A program made the position numbers and the translations under genes. A model generated the notes under the pieces. The model saw nothing but the letters and a program-made list of their open reading frames with translations. It did no database searches and was not told where the DNA came from. A DNA stretch of 64,000 nucleotides from Tianweitania aestuarii (GTDB taxonomy: Bacteria > Pseudomonadota > Alphaproteobacteria > Rhizobiales > Rhizobiaceae), in contig NZ_JAFMNX010000001.1 of the NCBI RefSeq assembly GCF_018457165.1, forward strand, positions 186,001 to 250,000, read 5' to 3'. Shown here in pieces: positions 55,780 to 64,000 of this stretch (positions are counted from its first letter, which is position 1; each line of letters opens with the position of its first letter).

Positions 55780-55949
55780 CAAATCAAGCTCCTTATAGCA
55801 ATAAGGAGGGAGTACGCGTGCGCGAAGGTATAGGCAAGTAGAGTTTTTCAGTAGAGCGCCGTCATCCGCCGGTTTTACCCTGCGTAACATAGAAGCGCTT
55901 GTGCCTTGCGGCGGGATTGTTCAGGCGCCGGGTTGCGGCGTAATTGTCG

Positions 55950-55985
55950 TTACAGCAATCGCCGGGCCGTCGCCGGCTGCTGTAA
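55950..55985. other. Strong inverted repeat upstream of mucR
   Basis: TTACAGCA (55950-55957) and TGCTGTAA (55978-55985) are perfectly complementary and enclose a second pair GCCGG/CCGGC, so the 36 bases can form one interrupted hairpin. It sits right beside another long hairpin (55992-56034) in the 277-base gap between the MFS and mucR-like genes. Role unknown. Confidence 0.6.
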
Positions 55986-55991
55986 AGAAGC

Positions 55992-56034
55992 TTGCAGGAC
56001 GCGACTTGCGCGCGGGCGCGCATGCGTCCTGCAA
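55992..56034 (-). terminator. Hairpin after the MFS gene, probable terminator
   Basis: Stem TTGCAGGACGC / GCGTCCTGCAA (11 bp, perfect) with a GC-rich inner part; on the minus strand it is followed by GCTTCTTTA, 23 bases after the transporter stop codon. Confidence 0.65.
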
Positions 56035-56056
56035 ACCGAAGAGGCGCAAACCGCGC

Positions 56057-57361
56057 TTACTTTTCCCAGCGGCTGAAATACAAAGCGAGCAGGGTCACCA
56101 CCGCACCCGAAAGAAGATAACCGCCGGCTGCGATCAGCCCGAAATTGGCGGCAAGCAGCAGGCCGGCCAAGGGGGCGAAGCCTGCGCCGAACAGCCAGGC
56201 GAGATCCGATGTCAGCGCCGAGGCGGTGTAGCGGTAGCCCTTCTGGAAATGGCCGGCGAGCGCACCGGACGACTGGCCGAACGACAAACCGAGCAAAATG
56301 AAGCCAGTGATCATGAAGATGGTTTCACCGGCAGGACCGGCATCCAGCAGCTGGGGTGCAAAGCCGCTGAAGGCGGCAATCGCCACGGCCGAACCGGCCA
56401 GCAAGGTGCGGCGGCCAAGCCGATCTGCGAGATAACCGGACAAAACAACGGAAACGATGCCGAACATCGCGCCGACGCCTTCGATCATCAGAAAGCGGGC
56501 CGGACCCTCGTCGGTGAACAAAAACACATAAGACAGCGGGAACACCGTGACCATGTGGAACAGAGCGAAGCTCGCCAGCGGCGCGAAGGCACCGAGCAGA
56601 ATGTTGCCGCCCTGCGTACGCAGCGTGCCGAGAACGGGCGCCGGCTGCAATTCGCGGGTTTCGAACAGATGTGTGTATTCGGGCGTCGACACGATACGAA
56701 GGCGGGCAAACAGCGCCACGACGTTGATGGCGAAGGCGACATAGAAAGGATAGCGCCAGCCCCAGTCATAGAAGTCTTCCGCACCGAGATTGCCGACAAA
56801 GAAGGCGAACAGGGCGCTGGCGACGAGAAGGCCAATCGGCGCGCCGAGCTGCGGCACCATCGCATACCAGCCGCCGCGCTTTTCCGGCGCGTTGAGGGCG
56901 AGCAGGGAGGCCAGGCCGTCCCACGTGCCGGCCAGCGACAGGCCCTGGCCGATGCGGAACAGGGTGAGGATCCAGATCGACGCCACGCCGATCGTCTCAT
57001 AGCTCGGGATAAACGCCACCGCCACGGTGGAACAGCCCAGGCCGAACAAGGCGATCGTGAGCTTCACGCCCTTGCCGTAGATACGGTCGATCACCGTAAA
57101 GATCATGGTGCCGAAGGGGCGGGCGATAAAGCCGAGCGCGAAGATCGCGAAGGAATAAAGCGTGCCCAGCAGCGGATCCACGAACGGGAAGAACAGCTTG
57201 GGGAACACGATCACGGACGCGATCGCATAAACGAAGAAGTCGAACGACTCCGACGTACGGCCGATCACGACGCCGACAGCGATGTCGTTCGGGTTCACAT
57301 CTTCGTGACGGGTGTTGATGAGCCGCGCGTCACGCTCAGCAGTGGCAGTCGGTTGAACCAT
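56057..57361 (-). CDS. MFS transporter, metabolite:H+ symporter type
   Basis: Twelve-helix transporter of 434 aa from the ATG at 57361. It resembles the MHS family (ShiA/KgtP/ProP relatives): FDFFVYAIASVIVFPKLFFP in helix 1, ALGFIARPFG in helix 2, RIGQGLSLAGTWDG in helix 4 and a second MFS motif GYLADRLGRRTLLAG between helices 8 and 9. The first-loop motif after helix 2 (DRIYGKGVKL) is degenerate. The substrate cannot be told; organic acids or osmolytes are typical. It is divergent from cyoA with a palindrome between. Confidence 0.88.
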   Translation of the reverse strand: MVQPTATAERDARLINTRHEDVNPNDIAVGVVIGRTSESFDFFVYAIASVIVFPKLFFPFVDPLLGTLYSFAIFALGFIARPFGTMIFTVIDRIYGKGVKLTIALFGLGCSTVAVAFIPSYETIGVASIWILTLFRIGQGLSLAGTWDGLASLLALNAPEKRGGWYAMVPQLGAPIGLLVASALFAFFVGNLGAEDFYDWGWRYPFYVAFAINVVALFARLRIVSTPEYTHLFETRELQPAPVLGTLRTQGGNILLGAFAPLASFALFHMVTVFPLSYVFLFTDEGPARFLMIEGVGAMFGIVSVVLSGYLADRLGRRTLLAGSAVAIAAFSGFAPQLLDAGPAGETIFMITGFILLGLSFGQSSGALAGHFQKGYRYTASALTSDLAWLFGAGFAPLAGLLLAANFGLIAAGGYLLSGAVVTLLALYFSRWEK

Positions 57362-57460
57362 GGTCTTCGTACCGTAAGACTTCGAGAACGCCGGATTCGG
57401 GCCGATTGAACGGCTCCGCTTCGCTAGTGTGCCGTTTTGCCGTTCAATGCGCCATTTAGG

Positions 57461-57481
57461 CATTGGGCAAATTGTCCAATG
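57461..57481. promoter_or_regulatory. 21-bp palindrome between MFS gene and cyoA
   Basis: CATTGG-GCAAATTGT-CCAATG: perfect 6-bp arms and an inner CAA-A-TTG, with only the G/T pair at the third layer mismatched. It lies 55 bases before the cyoA ATG and 100 bases before the MFS gene, so it could control one or both. Confidence 0.55.
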
Positions 57482-57535
57482 TGGCTGCATCCGTGATAAA
57501 GATAGGTACCAGACAGAAAAGCAAGTGTGCCGCTG

Positions 57536-58720
57536 ATGTCTCCATTATTCCGCCGGTTGATCTCATTCGCCATCCTGCCCGTCCTTCTTTTGTTGGGCGG
57601 GTGCAACTTCGTGGTCATGTCGCCATCGGGTGACATCGCTGCGCAGCAACGCGACCTCATCATCATTTCCGTGGTGTTGATGCTCATCATCATCATTCCG
57701 GTGATGATCCTGACCGTCGTGTTTGCCATGCGCTACCGCGCATCCAACACGGACGCGCCGTATGATCCGGACTGGGATCACTCAACGCAGCTGGAGCTGG
57801 TGATCTGGGCCATTCCGCTCCTGATCATCATCTGTCTGGGTGCCGTGACCTGGATGGGCACGCATCTTCTCGATCCCTATCGCCCGCTCGACCGCCTCGA
57901 TGCGAACCGGCCCGTGACGGCCGACATGCAGCCGCTCGAAGTGCAGGTCGTCGCGCTCGACTGGAAGTGGCTGTTCATCTACCCGGAATATGGCGTCGCA
58001 TCGGTCAACGAGATGGCGGCACCGGTGGATCGCCCGATCCAATTCCGCATCACCTCGTCATCGGTGATGAACTCCTTCTATGTCCCGGCGCTCGCCGGCA
58101 TGATCTACGCCATGCCCGGCATGGAAACAAAACTTCATGCAGTGATCAACAGCCCCGGCGATTATGACGGCTTCTCGGCCAACTACAGCGGCCACGGCTT
58201 CTCGGGCATGCGCTTCCGCTTCCATGGTCTGGAGCAGGCCGGCTTCGACGAGTGGGTCGCCAAGGTCAAGGCGGATGGCGGCGACCTGCAGCGTCAGGAC
58301 TACCTCGAGCTCGAACGCCCGAGCGAGAACGTGCCGGTGCAGTATTTCGCCGACGTCGATCCGCTCCTGTTCGATGCCGTGCGCAACTACTGCGTCGAGC
58401 CCGGCAAGATGTGCATGAGCGAAATGGCCATGATCGACGCCGAAGGCGGCGCCGGTCTGGCGGGTCTCAGCAACTTGCTGCCGCTGACCTACGACAAGAC
58501 GGCGCGTCGCGGTTCGATCTTCGGTGCCGAACCGTCCTTCGTCGCCAATATCTGCACCATCGAGGAAGCGCTGGCTGCCGGCCAGGCCGATCCGTCCAAG
58601 CCGGTTTCGATCGTGGATCGCACGCCGGTGCGCGGAATGAGCCTGCCGCGGCCGGGTACCCGCCCGGTCAACCCGTCGCTTTCACAGACATTCGGCTCCT
58701 TGCGGCCGTCGAACAGCTGA
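57536..58720 (+). CDS. cyoA: Cytochrome bo3 quinol oxidase subunit II
   Basis: Protein of 394 aa (GTG at 57527 is an alternative start). Lipobox LLLGGC-N makes it a membrane-anchored lipoprotein; two helices follow at about 38-62 and 85-105. The copper-A cysteine motif of cytochrome c oxidase is absent: the loop reads [12 protein letters not shown], so electrons come from quinol rather than cytochrome c. The C-terminal about 90 residues are a long extension past the COX_ARM-like segment. First gene of cyoABCD. Confidence 0.95.
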   Translation: MSPLFRRLISFAILPVLLLLGGCNFVVMSPSGDIAAQQRDLIIISVVLMLIIIIPVMILTVVFAMRYRASNTDAPYDPDWDHSTQLELVIWAIPLLIIICLGAVTWMGTHLLDPYRPLDRLDANRPVTADMQPLEVQVVALDWKWLFIYPEYGVASVNEMAAPVDRPIQFRITSSSVMNSFYVPALAGMIYAMPGMETKLHAVINSPGDYDGFSANYSGHGFSGMRFRFHGLEQAGFDEWVAKVKADGGDLQRQDYLELERPSENVPVQYFADVDPLLFDAVRNYCVEPGKMCMSEMAMIDAEGGAGLAGLSNLLPLTYDKTARRGSIFGAEPSFVANICTIEEALAAGQADPSKPVSIVDRTPVRGMSLPRPGTRPVNPSLSQTFGSLRPSNS

Positions 58721-58727
58721 AGCCATC

Positions 58728-60731
58728 ATGCCTGACACTTCTCCCCTCCTGACTGCGATCTTCGGCCGGCTCACGCTCGAGTCGATCCCGATCCATGAGC
58801 CGATCCTGATCGTCACCTTCATCGTGGTGGCGCTCGGCGGTCTCGGCCTCGTTTACACGCTCTACCGCTACAAGCTGTGGGGCTTCCTGTGGCGCGAATG
58901 GTTCACGACCGTCGACCACAAGAAGATCGGCATCATGTATATGGTGCTCGGCATCGTCATGCTTTTGCGCGGCTTTGCCGACGCCGTCATGATGCGCCTG
59001 CAGCAGGCGATGGCCTTCAACGGGTCCGAAGGCTATCTCAACGCGCACCACTACGATCAGATCTTCACCGCCCACGGCGTGATCATGATCTTCTTCGTGG
59101 CCATGCCGCTGGTGACCGGTTTGATGAACTTCGTCATCCCGCTGCAGATCGGCGCGCGTGACGTGTCCTTCCCGTTCCTCAACAACTTCTCGTTCTGGAT
59201 GACGGCGGCCGGTGCCGTGATCATCATGATCTCGCTGTTTATCGGTGAGTTCGCGCAGACCGGCTGGCTGGCCTATCCGCCGCTGTCGGGCATCCAGTAC
59301 AGCCCGGGCGTCGGCGTCGATTATTATATCTGGGGCCTGCAGGTCGCGGGCGTCGGCACCACGTTGTCGGGCATCAACCTGCTCGTCACGATCGTGAAGA
59401 TGCGCGCGCCCGGCATGACCATGATGAAGATGCCCGTCTTCACCTGGACGTCGCTGTGCACGAACGTCTTGATCGTTGCGACCTTCCCGGTTCTGACCGC
59501 CGTGCTCGTGCTGCTCAGCCTCGACCGTTACGTCGGCACCAACTTCTTCACGAACGACTTCGGCGGCAATCCGATGATGTACGTGAACCTGATCTGGATC
59601 TGGGGTCACCCGGAAGTCTACATCCTGATCCTGCCGGCCTTCGGTATCTTCTCCGAAGTCGTGTCGACCTTCTCGGGCAAGCGCCTGTTCGGCTACACGT
59701 CGATGGTCTACGCGACGGTGGTCATTACCATCCTGTCCTACCTCGTATGGCTGCACCACTTCTTCACGATGGGCTCGGGCGCCAGCGTCAACTCGTTCTT
59801 CGGCATCACCACGATGATCATCTCGATCCCCACGGGAGCGAAGATCTTCAACTGGCTGTTCACGATGTATCGCGGCCGTATCCGGTTCGAACTGCCGATG
59901 ATGTGGACAGTCGCCTTCATGCTGACCTTCGTGATCGGCGGCATGACGGGCGTGATGCTCGCGATCCCGCCTGCCGACTTCGTGCTGCACAACTCGCTGT
60001 TCCTGGTGGCGCATTTCCATAACGTGATCATCGGCGGCGTGCTGTTCGGCTTGTTTGCCGGCATCAACTACTGGTTCCCGAAGGCGTTCGGCTTCAAGCT
60101 CGACGACTTCTGGGGCAAGCTGTCCTTCTGGTTCTGGGTAATCGGCTTTTGGGTCGCCTTCGCGCCGCTTTATGTGTTGGGCTTCATGGGTGTGACGCGT
60201 CGCCTGCGGGTGTTCGAGGATCCGTCCCTGCAGATCTGGTTCCAGATCGCGGCCTTCGGCGCCTTCCTCGTTGCCTGCGGCATCGCCTGCTTCCTCGTCC
60301 AGATCGCCGTCAGCATCTGGCGTCGTGACAGCCTGCGCGACCTTTCGGGCGATCCATGGAACGGTCGGACGCTGGAATGGGCGACCTCGTCGCCGCCGCC
60401 GGACTACAACTTCGCCTTCACGCCGGTGATCCACGACAACGACGCCTTCGCCGACATGAAGAAGCGTGGCCACAAGCGTCCGCTGGAAGGCTTCCGCGCC
60501 ATCCACATGCCGAGCAACACGGCCACCGGCATCTATATCGCCGGCCTGAGCGTCGCGCTCGCCTTCGGTCTGATCTGGTACATGTGGTGGCTGGCTGCGC
60601 TGTCTTTCGTCGGCATCCTGGCGGTTTCGATCGCGCATACCTTCAACTACCATCGGGATTTCCACATTCCCGCTGATACGGTGGCCGCGACGGAAGCAAC
60701 GCGCACCAAGCTCCTGACGGCTGGACACTGA
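58728..60731 (+). CDS. cyoB: Cytochrome bo3 quinol oxidase subunit I
   Basis: Haem-copper oxidase catalytic subunit, 667 aa. Low-spin haem His116 in AHGVIMIFF; the copper-B/active-site segment [15 protein letters not shown]; the His pair LHHFFTMG; and the haem ligands in [10 protein letters not shown]. The E. coli quinol-site residues Arg71, Asp75, Met79 and His98 correspond to Arg81, Asp85, Met89 and His108, all conserved. It should reduce oxygen to water and pump protons. Confidence 0.97.
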   Translation: MPDTSPLLTAIFGRLTLESIPIHEPILIVTFIVVALGGLGLVYTLYRYKLWGFLWREWFTTVDHKKIGIMYMVLGIVMLLRGFADAVMMRLQQAMAFNGSEGYLNAHHYDQIFTAHGVIMIFFVAMPLVTGLMNFVIPLQIGARDVSFPFLNNFSFWMTAAGAVIIMISLFIGEFAQTGWLAYPPLSGIQYSPGVGVDYYIWGLQVAGVGTTLSGINLLVTIVKMRAPGMTMMKMPVFTWTSLCTNVLIVATFPVLTAVLVLLSLDRYVGTNFFTNDFGGNPMMYVNLIWIWGHPEVYILILPAFGIFSEVVSTFSGKRLFGYTSMVYATVVITILSYLVWLHHFFTMGSGASVNSFFGITTMIISIPTGAKIFNWLFTMYRGRIRFELPMMWTVAFMLTFVIGGMTGVMLAIPPADFVLHNSLFLVAHFHNVIIGGVLFGLFAGINYWFPKAFGFKLDDFWGKLSFWFWVIGFWVAFAPLYVLGFMGVTRRLRVFEDPSLQIWFQIAAFGAFLVACGIACFLVQIAVSIWRRDSLRDLSGDPWNGRTLEWATSSPPPDYNFAFTPVIHDNDAFADMKKRGHKRPLEGFRAIHMPSNTATGIYIAGLSVALAFGLIWYMWWLAALSFVGILAVSIAHTFNYHRDFHIPADTVAATEATRTKLLTAGH

Positions 60732-60733
60732 TC

Positions 60734-61378
60734 ATGGCAAGCGCAGTCAACACCGCCAATCCGGCGGACACCAACTCCGACGAGCTCGTCTTCTATCTGC
60801 AGGACGAGCACGAACACGCCGAAGGCTCGAGCACGGCGCTCGGCTTCTGGGTCTACCTGATGAGCGATTGCCTCATCTTCGCGATCCTGTTTGCCATCTA
60901 CGGCGTGCTCGGTTCGAGCTATGCGGCGGGCCCCGGTCCGCAGGATCTGTTCGAGCTCGAACTCGTCGCGATCAACACGGCGATGCTTCTGTTCTCGTCC
61001 ATCACCTATGGCTTCGCCATGCTGCAGATGGACAAGGGCAATGTGCGCACGACGCAGCTTTGGCTGGCGATCACCGGCGTGTTCGGCCTCGCCTTCCTCG
61101 GCATCGAGCTTTACGAGTTCCACCATCTGATCGAGATCGGCGCCACCCCACAGCGCAGCGCCTTCCTGTCGGCCTTCTTTACGCTGGTCGGCACCCACGG
61201 CCTGCATGTCACCTTCGGCATCATCTGGCTCGTGACGCTGATGGTGCAGGTCAACATGCACGGCCTCATTCCCGCCAATCGCCGCCGGCTGATGTGCCTG
61301 TCGATGTTCTGGCATTTCCTGGACGTCATCTGGATCGGCGTCTTCACCTTCGTTTACCTGATGGGGATGCTCCGTTGA
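60734..61378 (+). CDS. cyoC: Cytochrome bo3 quinol oxidase subunit III
   Basis: Five-helix subunit of 214 aa, typical CyoC length. Start two bases after cyoB. Motifs LGFWVYLMSDCLIFAILFA, ELYEFHHLIEIG and THGLHVTFGIIWL are those of COX3/CyoC proteins. It overlaps cyoD by 4 bases (TTGA). It stabilises the complex. Confidence 0.96.
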   Translation: MASAVNTANPADTNSDELVFYLQDEHEHAEGSSTALGFWVYLMSDCLIFAILFAIYGVLGSSYAAGPGPQDLFELELVAINTAMLLFSSITYGFAMLQMDKGNVRTTQLWLAITGVFGLAFLGIELYEFHHLIEIGATPQRSAFLSAFFTLVGTHGLHVTFGIIWLVTLMVQVNMHGLIPANRRRLMCLSMFWHFLDVIWIGVFTFVYLMGMLR

Positions 61379-61851
61379 GCCAGCACGCCCACACCGCTGC
61401 CGCAAATGCCGGCAACCAGACGAAAACCGCCGAAAAGCACGCGCGGGACAATGCCGAGGATCTTCACGACGAAGGTCACAACCACGGCAGCTACACGAGC
61501 TACATCACCGGCTTCGTGCTGTCCGTCATCCTGACCGCCATTCCGTTCTGGCTGGTGATGCACGGCACGCTCGACAAGAACTGGACCGTCTTCATCGTCA
61601 TGGCGGCGGCCGTGGTGCAGATCGTCGTCCACATGGTCTTCTTCCTGCATATGAACGCGAAGTCGGAAGCAGGCTGGAGTTTGATGGCGCTGTTCTTCAC
61701 GCTCATCATCGTGGTGATCGTGCTCGCCGGCTCGCTCTGGGTCATGTTCCACCTCAACGCCAACATGATGCCGGGCATGGAGATGGACGGGCAGGGGCCC
61801 GTCACCTCGAACCCGGTTCCGGGTGGAGATGCTGAACAGCAAAGCCAGTGA
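61375..61851 (+). CDS. cyoD: Cytochrome bo3 quinol oxidase subunit IV
   Basis: Small subunit of 158 aa with three helices at about 42-140. The only sensible start is TTG at 61375, overlapping the cyoC stop; the next Met lies inside the first helix. The core GSYTSYITGFVLSVILTAIPFW, VVQIVVHMVFFLHMN and the last helix WSLMALFFTLIIVVIVLAGSLW match CyoD. Longer than E. coli CyoD (109 aa) because of a His/Asp-rich N-terminal and a Gly/Pro C-terminal extension. Confidence 0.94.
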   Translation: MSQHAHTAAANAGNQTKTAEKHARDNAEDLHDEGHNHGSYTSYITGFVLSVILTAIPFWLVMHGTLDKNWTVFIVMAAAVVQIVVHMVFFLHMNAKSEAGWSLMALFFTLIIVVIVLAGSLWVMFHLNANMMPGMEMDGQGPVTSNPVPGGDAEQQSQ

Positions 61852-62584
61852 GCGCCGGCCTGAACGCCGGTTCTGGGTTCTCGGCCTGCTGCTTGGCCTG
61901 ACAGCCCTCCTGTTTGCCGGCTTCTGCGCCCTCGGCGTGTGGCAGATCGAGCGCCGCGCCTGGAAGCTCGACCTGATCGAGCGGGTGGATGCACGGGTTC
62001 ATGCCGATCCCGTGCCGGCACCCGGCCCGGCCGCGTGGTCGGGCATCACCGCTGCCAGCGACGAATATCGGCGCGTGTTTCTGACCGGCCATTACCTCAA
62101 TGATCGCGAAACGCTGGTGCAGGCGCTGACGGAACGCGGCGGCGGCTTCTGGGTGCTGACGCCGTTTCAAACGAACGATGGACCCATCGTGCTCGTGAAT
62201 CGCGGCTTCGTGCAGTCGGACAAGCGCGATCCTTCGTCCCGCGCCCGGGGCCAGATCGAAGGCGAAACCACCGTTATAGGCCTTCTGCGCATCAGCGAGC
62301 CGAAAGGCGGCTTTTTGCGCACGAACGATCCCGCCGCCGATCGCTGGTTTTCGCGCGACGTGGCGGCGATTGCGCAAAAGCGCGATCTCGACAATGCCGC
62401 GCCCTTTTTCGTGGATGCGCAAGCCGTGCAACTGCCGCAAGCGCCGGTAGGCGGATTGACCGTTCTGCGTTTCAACAACACCCATCTGATCTACGCGCTG
62501 ACCTGGTTCGGCCTCGCCTTGCTGATGGTGGTGGCGGCTTATTATCTCGTGCGGGAAGACCGACGCGCGCGTCGCGGGCCTTGA
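61829..62584 (+). CDS. SURF1-family oxidase assembly protein
   Basis: Protein of 251 aa (ATG at 61829; a GTG at 61823 is an alternative), overlapping the cyoD end. N-terminal and C-terminal helices flank a periplasmic domain, with SURF1 motifs LGVWQIERRAWK, FLTGHYLN, GGGFWVLTPF, VLVNRGFVQ and the C-terminal NTHLIYALTWFGLA. SURF1 helps insert haem into oxidases. Rhizobial cyo operons carry this gene where E. coli has cyoE; no cyoE is seen here. Confidence 0.93.
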   Translation: MLNSKASERRPERRFWVLGLLLGLTALLFAGFCALGVWQIERRAWKLDLIERVDARVHADPVPAPGPAAWSGITAASDEYRRVFLTGHYLNDRETLVQALTERGGGFWVLTPFQTNDGPIVLVNRGFVQSDKRDPSSRARGQIEGETTVIGLLRISEPKGGFLRTNDPAADRWFSRDVAAIAQKRDLDNAAPFFVDAQAVQLPQAPVGGLTVLRFNNTHLIYALTWFGLALLMVVAAYYLVREDRRARRGP

Positions 62585-62589
62585 GCTCG

Positions 62590-63936
62590 ATGCCCGTAAC
62601 GGATCGACAGCAAAAACTGTGGTATCAACGGCTTCGCTTCGCATGGAGCCCGACGCTGAACCACGACGCCACGAACAAGAACAACCTTCTTTTGCTGGTG
62701 CAACTGCGCTGGCTGGCGGTGTGCGGCCAGATCATCACCATCCTGTTCGTCGGTTTCGGTCTTGGGGTCGACCTGCCGTTGTTGCCGATGGGGTTGATCC
62801 TGCTCGGCCTCGTTGCGCTCAACATCTTCAGCCTGATGCGCGCGCGCAGCCAGTCGGCCCTGACAAATACCGAACTCTTCATCCAGCTTCTGCTCGATGT
62901 CGCGACGCTGACCGCGCAGCTCTACCTCAGTGGCGGTGCCACCAACCCGTTCATCTCGCTTTACCTCCTTCAGGTGACGCTCGGCGCGGTTTTGCTGCAG
63001 CCCTGGTCGAGCTGGGTACTGGTGGCGCTGACGGCGCTTTGCTTCGTCTTTCTGTCGGTGTTCTTTCAACCGCTGGAGCTGCCGCATCTGGAGGAAACCG
63101 GCCTCCTGCAGCTGCATATCCAGGGCATGTTCTTCTGCTTCGTGCTGACGGCCGGACTGGTTGTGCTGTTTCTGATCCGGGCCAGCAGCAATCTGCGGGC
63201 ACGCGACGCCCGTTTGGCGGATCTGCGCCAGCAATCGGCCGAGGAACATCACATCGTGCGCATGGGCCTGCTGGCCTCCGGTGCCGCCCACGAACTCGGC
63301 ACGCCGCTTGCCACCCTTTCGGTGATCCTGAACGACTGGAAGCATATGCCCTTGTTCAGGCAAGAGCCGGAGCTGACGGAAGAGATCACGGAGATGCAAA
63401 GCCAGCTCGATCGCTGCAAGTCGATCGTGTCGGGCATCCTGATGTCGTCGGGCGAAGCGCGCGGCGAGGGCGTGGTGCGCACCACCGTCACCGGCTTCTT
63501 CGACGACCTCGTCGGTGAATGGCGCGCCAGCCGCTCGCCGCGCCATCTGGTGTTCCAGAACGGCTTTTCGCCCGATGCGGCGATCGTGTCCGATCTGTCG
63601 CTGAAGCAGGTCATCTTCAACGTGCTGGACAATGCGCATGAGGAATCGCCCAGCTGGATGAAGGTCGCGACCTCTCGTGAAGGCGACAATCTGCGCTTGA
63701 TCGTAACCGATGTGGGCAAGGGGTTTTCGCCGGAGATGCTGGCCGAAATCGGCCGTCCTTATCGCTCGAGCAAGGGACGTCCGGGCGGTGGTCTGGGGCT
63801 GTTTCTGGTGGTGAATGTCGTGCGCAAGCTTGGCGGTACGGTGTCGGCGACCAACCGGCCGGAAGGGGGCGCATGCGTCACCCTCGACCTGCCACTGTCT
63901 TCCTTGTCCGTCGAAGGGGTCGGTCATGCCCACTGA
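62590..63936 (+). CDS. RegB/ActS/PrrB-type redox sensor histidine kinase
   Basis: Sensor kinase of 448 aa. Start at ATG 62590; TTG at 62581 overlaps the SURF1 stop. Six membrane helices at about 33-200 hold the quinone-site signature GGATNPF (115-121). The H-box is GAAHELGTPLATL with phospho-acceptor His234. Cys276 in LDRCKSIV matches the redox-active cysteine of RegB. The ATPase domain has DNAHEE and GGGLGLFLV. The family senses the quinone pool and controls respiration, hence the link to the adjacent oxidase operon. Confidence 0.93.
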   Translation: MPVTDRQQKLWYQRLRFAWSPTLNHDATNKNNLLLLVQLRWLAVCGQIITILFVGFGLGVDLPLLPMGLILLGLVALNIFSLMRARSQSALTNTELFIQLLLDVATLTAQLYLSGGATNPFISLYLLQVTLGAVLLQPWSSWVLVALTALCFVFLSVFFQPLELPHLEETGLLQLHIQGMFFCFVLTAGLVVLFLIRASSNLRARDARLADLRQQSAEEHHIVRMGLLASGAAHELGTPLATLSVILNDWKHMPLFRQEPELTEEITEMQSQLDRCKSIVSGILMSSGEARGEGVVRTTVTGFFDDLVGEWRASRSPRHLVFQNGFSPDAAIVSDLSLKQVIFNVLDNAHEESPSWMKVATSREGDNLRLIVTDVGKGFSPEMLAEIGRPYRSSKGRPGGGLGLFLVVNVVRKLGGTVSATNRPEGGACVTLDLPLSSLSVEGVGHAH

Positions 63937-64000
63937 GCGCTCCCTTGTGATCGTGGAAGACGACGCCAGTTTTGCGCGCGCCCTGAAGCGCTCCTTCGAG
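63926..64000 (+). CDS. RegA/ActR/PrrA-type response regulator (5' part only)
   Basis: Twenty-five codons are visible before the window ends, overlapping the kinase gene by 11 bases. The start reads MPTERSLVIVEDDASFARAL, with the acidic pair ED-D of a receiver domain. As the partner of a RegB-type kinase it is expected to be a RegA/ActR regulator, but the defining helix-turn-helix lies beyond the edge. Confidence 0.85.
   Translation, partial: MPTERSLVIVEDDASFARALKRSFE

Noticed and set aside
58668-60728. A 686-codon leftward frame opposite cyoB
   Set aside because: Composition is dominated by His, Asp and Glu, as expected from the reverse complement of a hydrophobic membrane protein; cyoB itself is certain.

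Overview
This is a GC-rich chromosomal window from an alphaproteobacterium, most likely of the order Hyphomicrobiales (Rhizobiales). The lineage call rests on a cpa/tad pilus locus in the alphaproteobacterial order, GcrA with clustered GANTC sites, a MucR/Ros-family regulator, a SAM-II riboswitch ahead of metZ, an argD-argF-hslO operon, a cyo quinol oxidase operon followed by SURF1 and a RegB/RegA-type pair, and a perfect match to the EcfG general-stress promoter consensus. No phage, transposase, integrase or CRISPR array was seen. Genus cannot be named from the sequence alone.

Layout. 1-10.5 kb: Flp/Tad pilus. Leftward tadE-like genes and a small pilus-domain gene face a rightward run flp-cpaA-cpaB-cpaC-cpaD-cpaE-cpaF-tadB-tadC; the TPR lipoprotein tadD lies apart at 14.8 kb. 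10.5-14.7 kb: a bdcR/bdcA divergent pair and a leftward pepA-marR-nlpC operon. 15.7-23.6 kb: a PagL-like lipid A deacylase, gcrA, a probable small RNA, argD-argF-hslO, apaG, metZ under SAM-II control, and a long dCTP deaminase. 23.7-32.9 kb: a HAD phosphatase/P-loop ATPase fusion, an aldo/keto reductase, an SH3 protein with an Arg/Asp-rich tail, a Crp/Fnr regulator, a basic Tat-type small protein, tRNA-Gly(CCC), a DUF952-pyrD-deacetylase operon, and two tiny proline-rich genes under an EcfG-type promoter.

32.9-48.8 kb holds a seven-gene leftward cluster: glgE, treS-maltokinase, glgB, glgX, treZ, malQ, treY. Together these encode a closed trehalose/alpha-glucan cycle. TreS turns trehalose into maltose, the maltokinase domain makes maltose-1-phosphate, GlgE polymerises it, GlgB branches it, and GlgX, MalQ, TreY and TreZ return glucan to trehalose. 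No glgC, glgA or otsAB lies in the window.

49-54.4 kb: a dipeptide/oligopeptide ABC importer (dppABCDF-like) with an intercistronic stem-loop after the binding-protein gene. 54.6-57.4 kb: a Gly/Ser-rich exported protein whose signal peptide carries a 15-bp tandem repeat, a MucR paralogue lacking its zinc ligands, and an MFS transporter. 57.5-64 kb: cyoABCD, SURF1 and a redox-type sensor kinase/response regulator pair that runs off the right edge.

Protein family calls come from motifs read in the translations; no database search was run.
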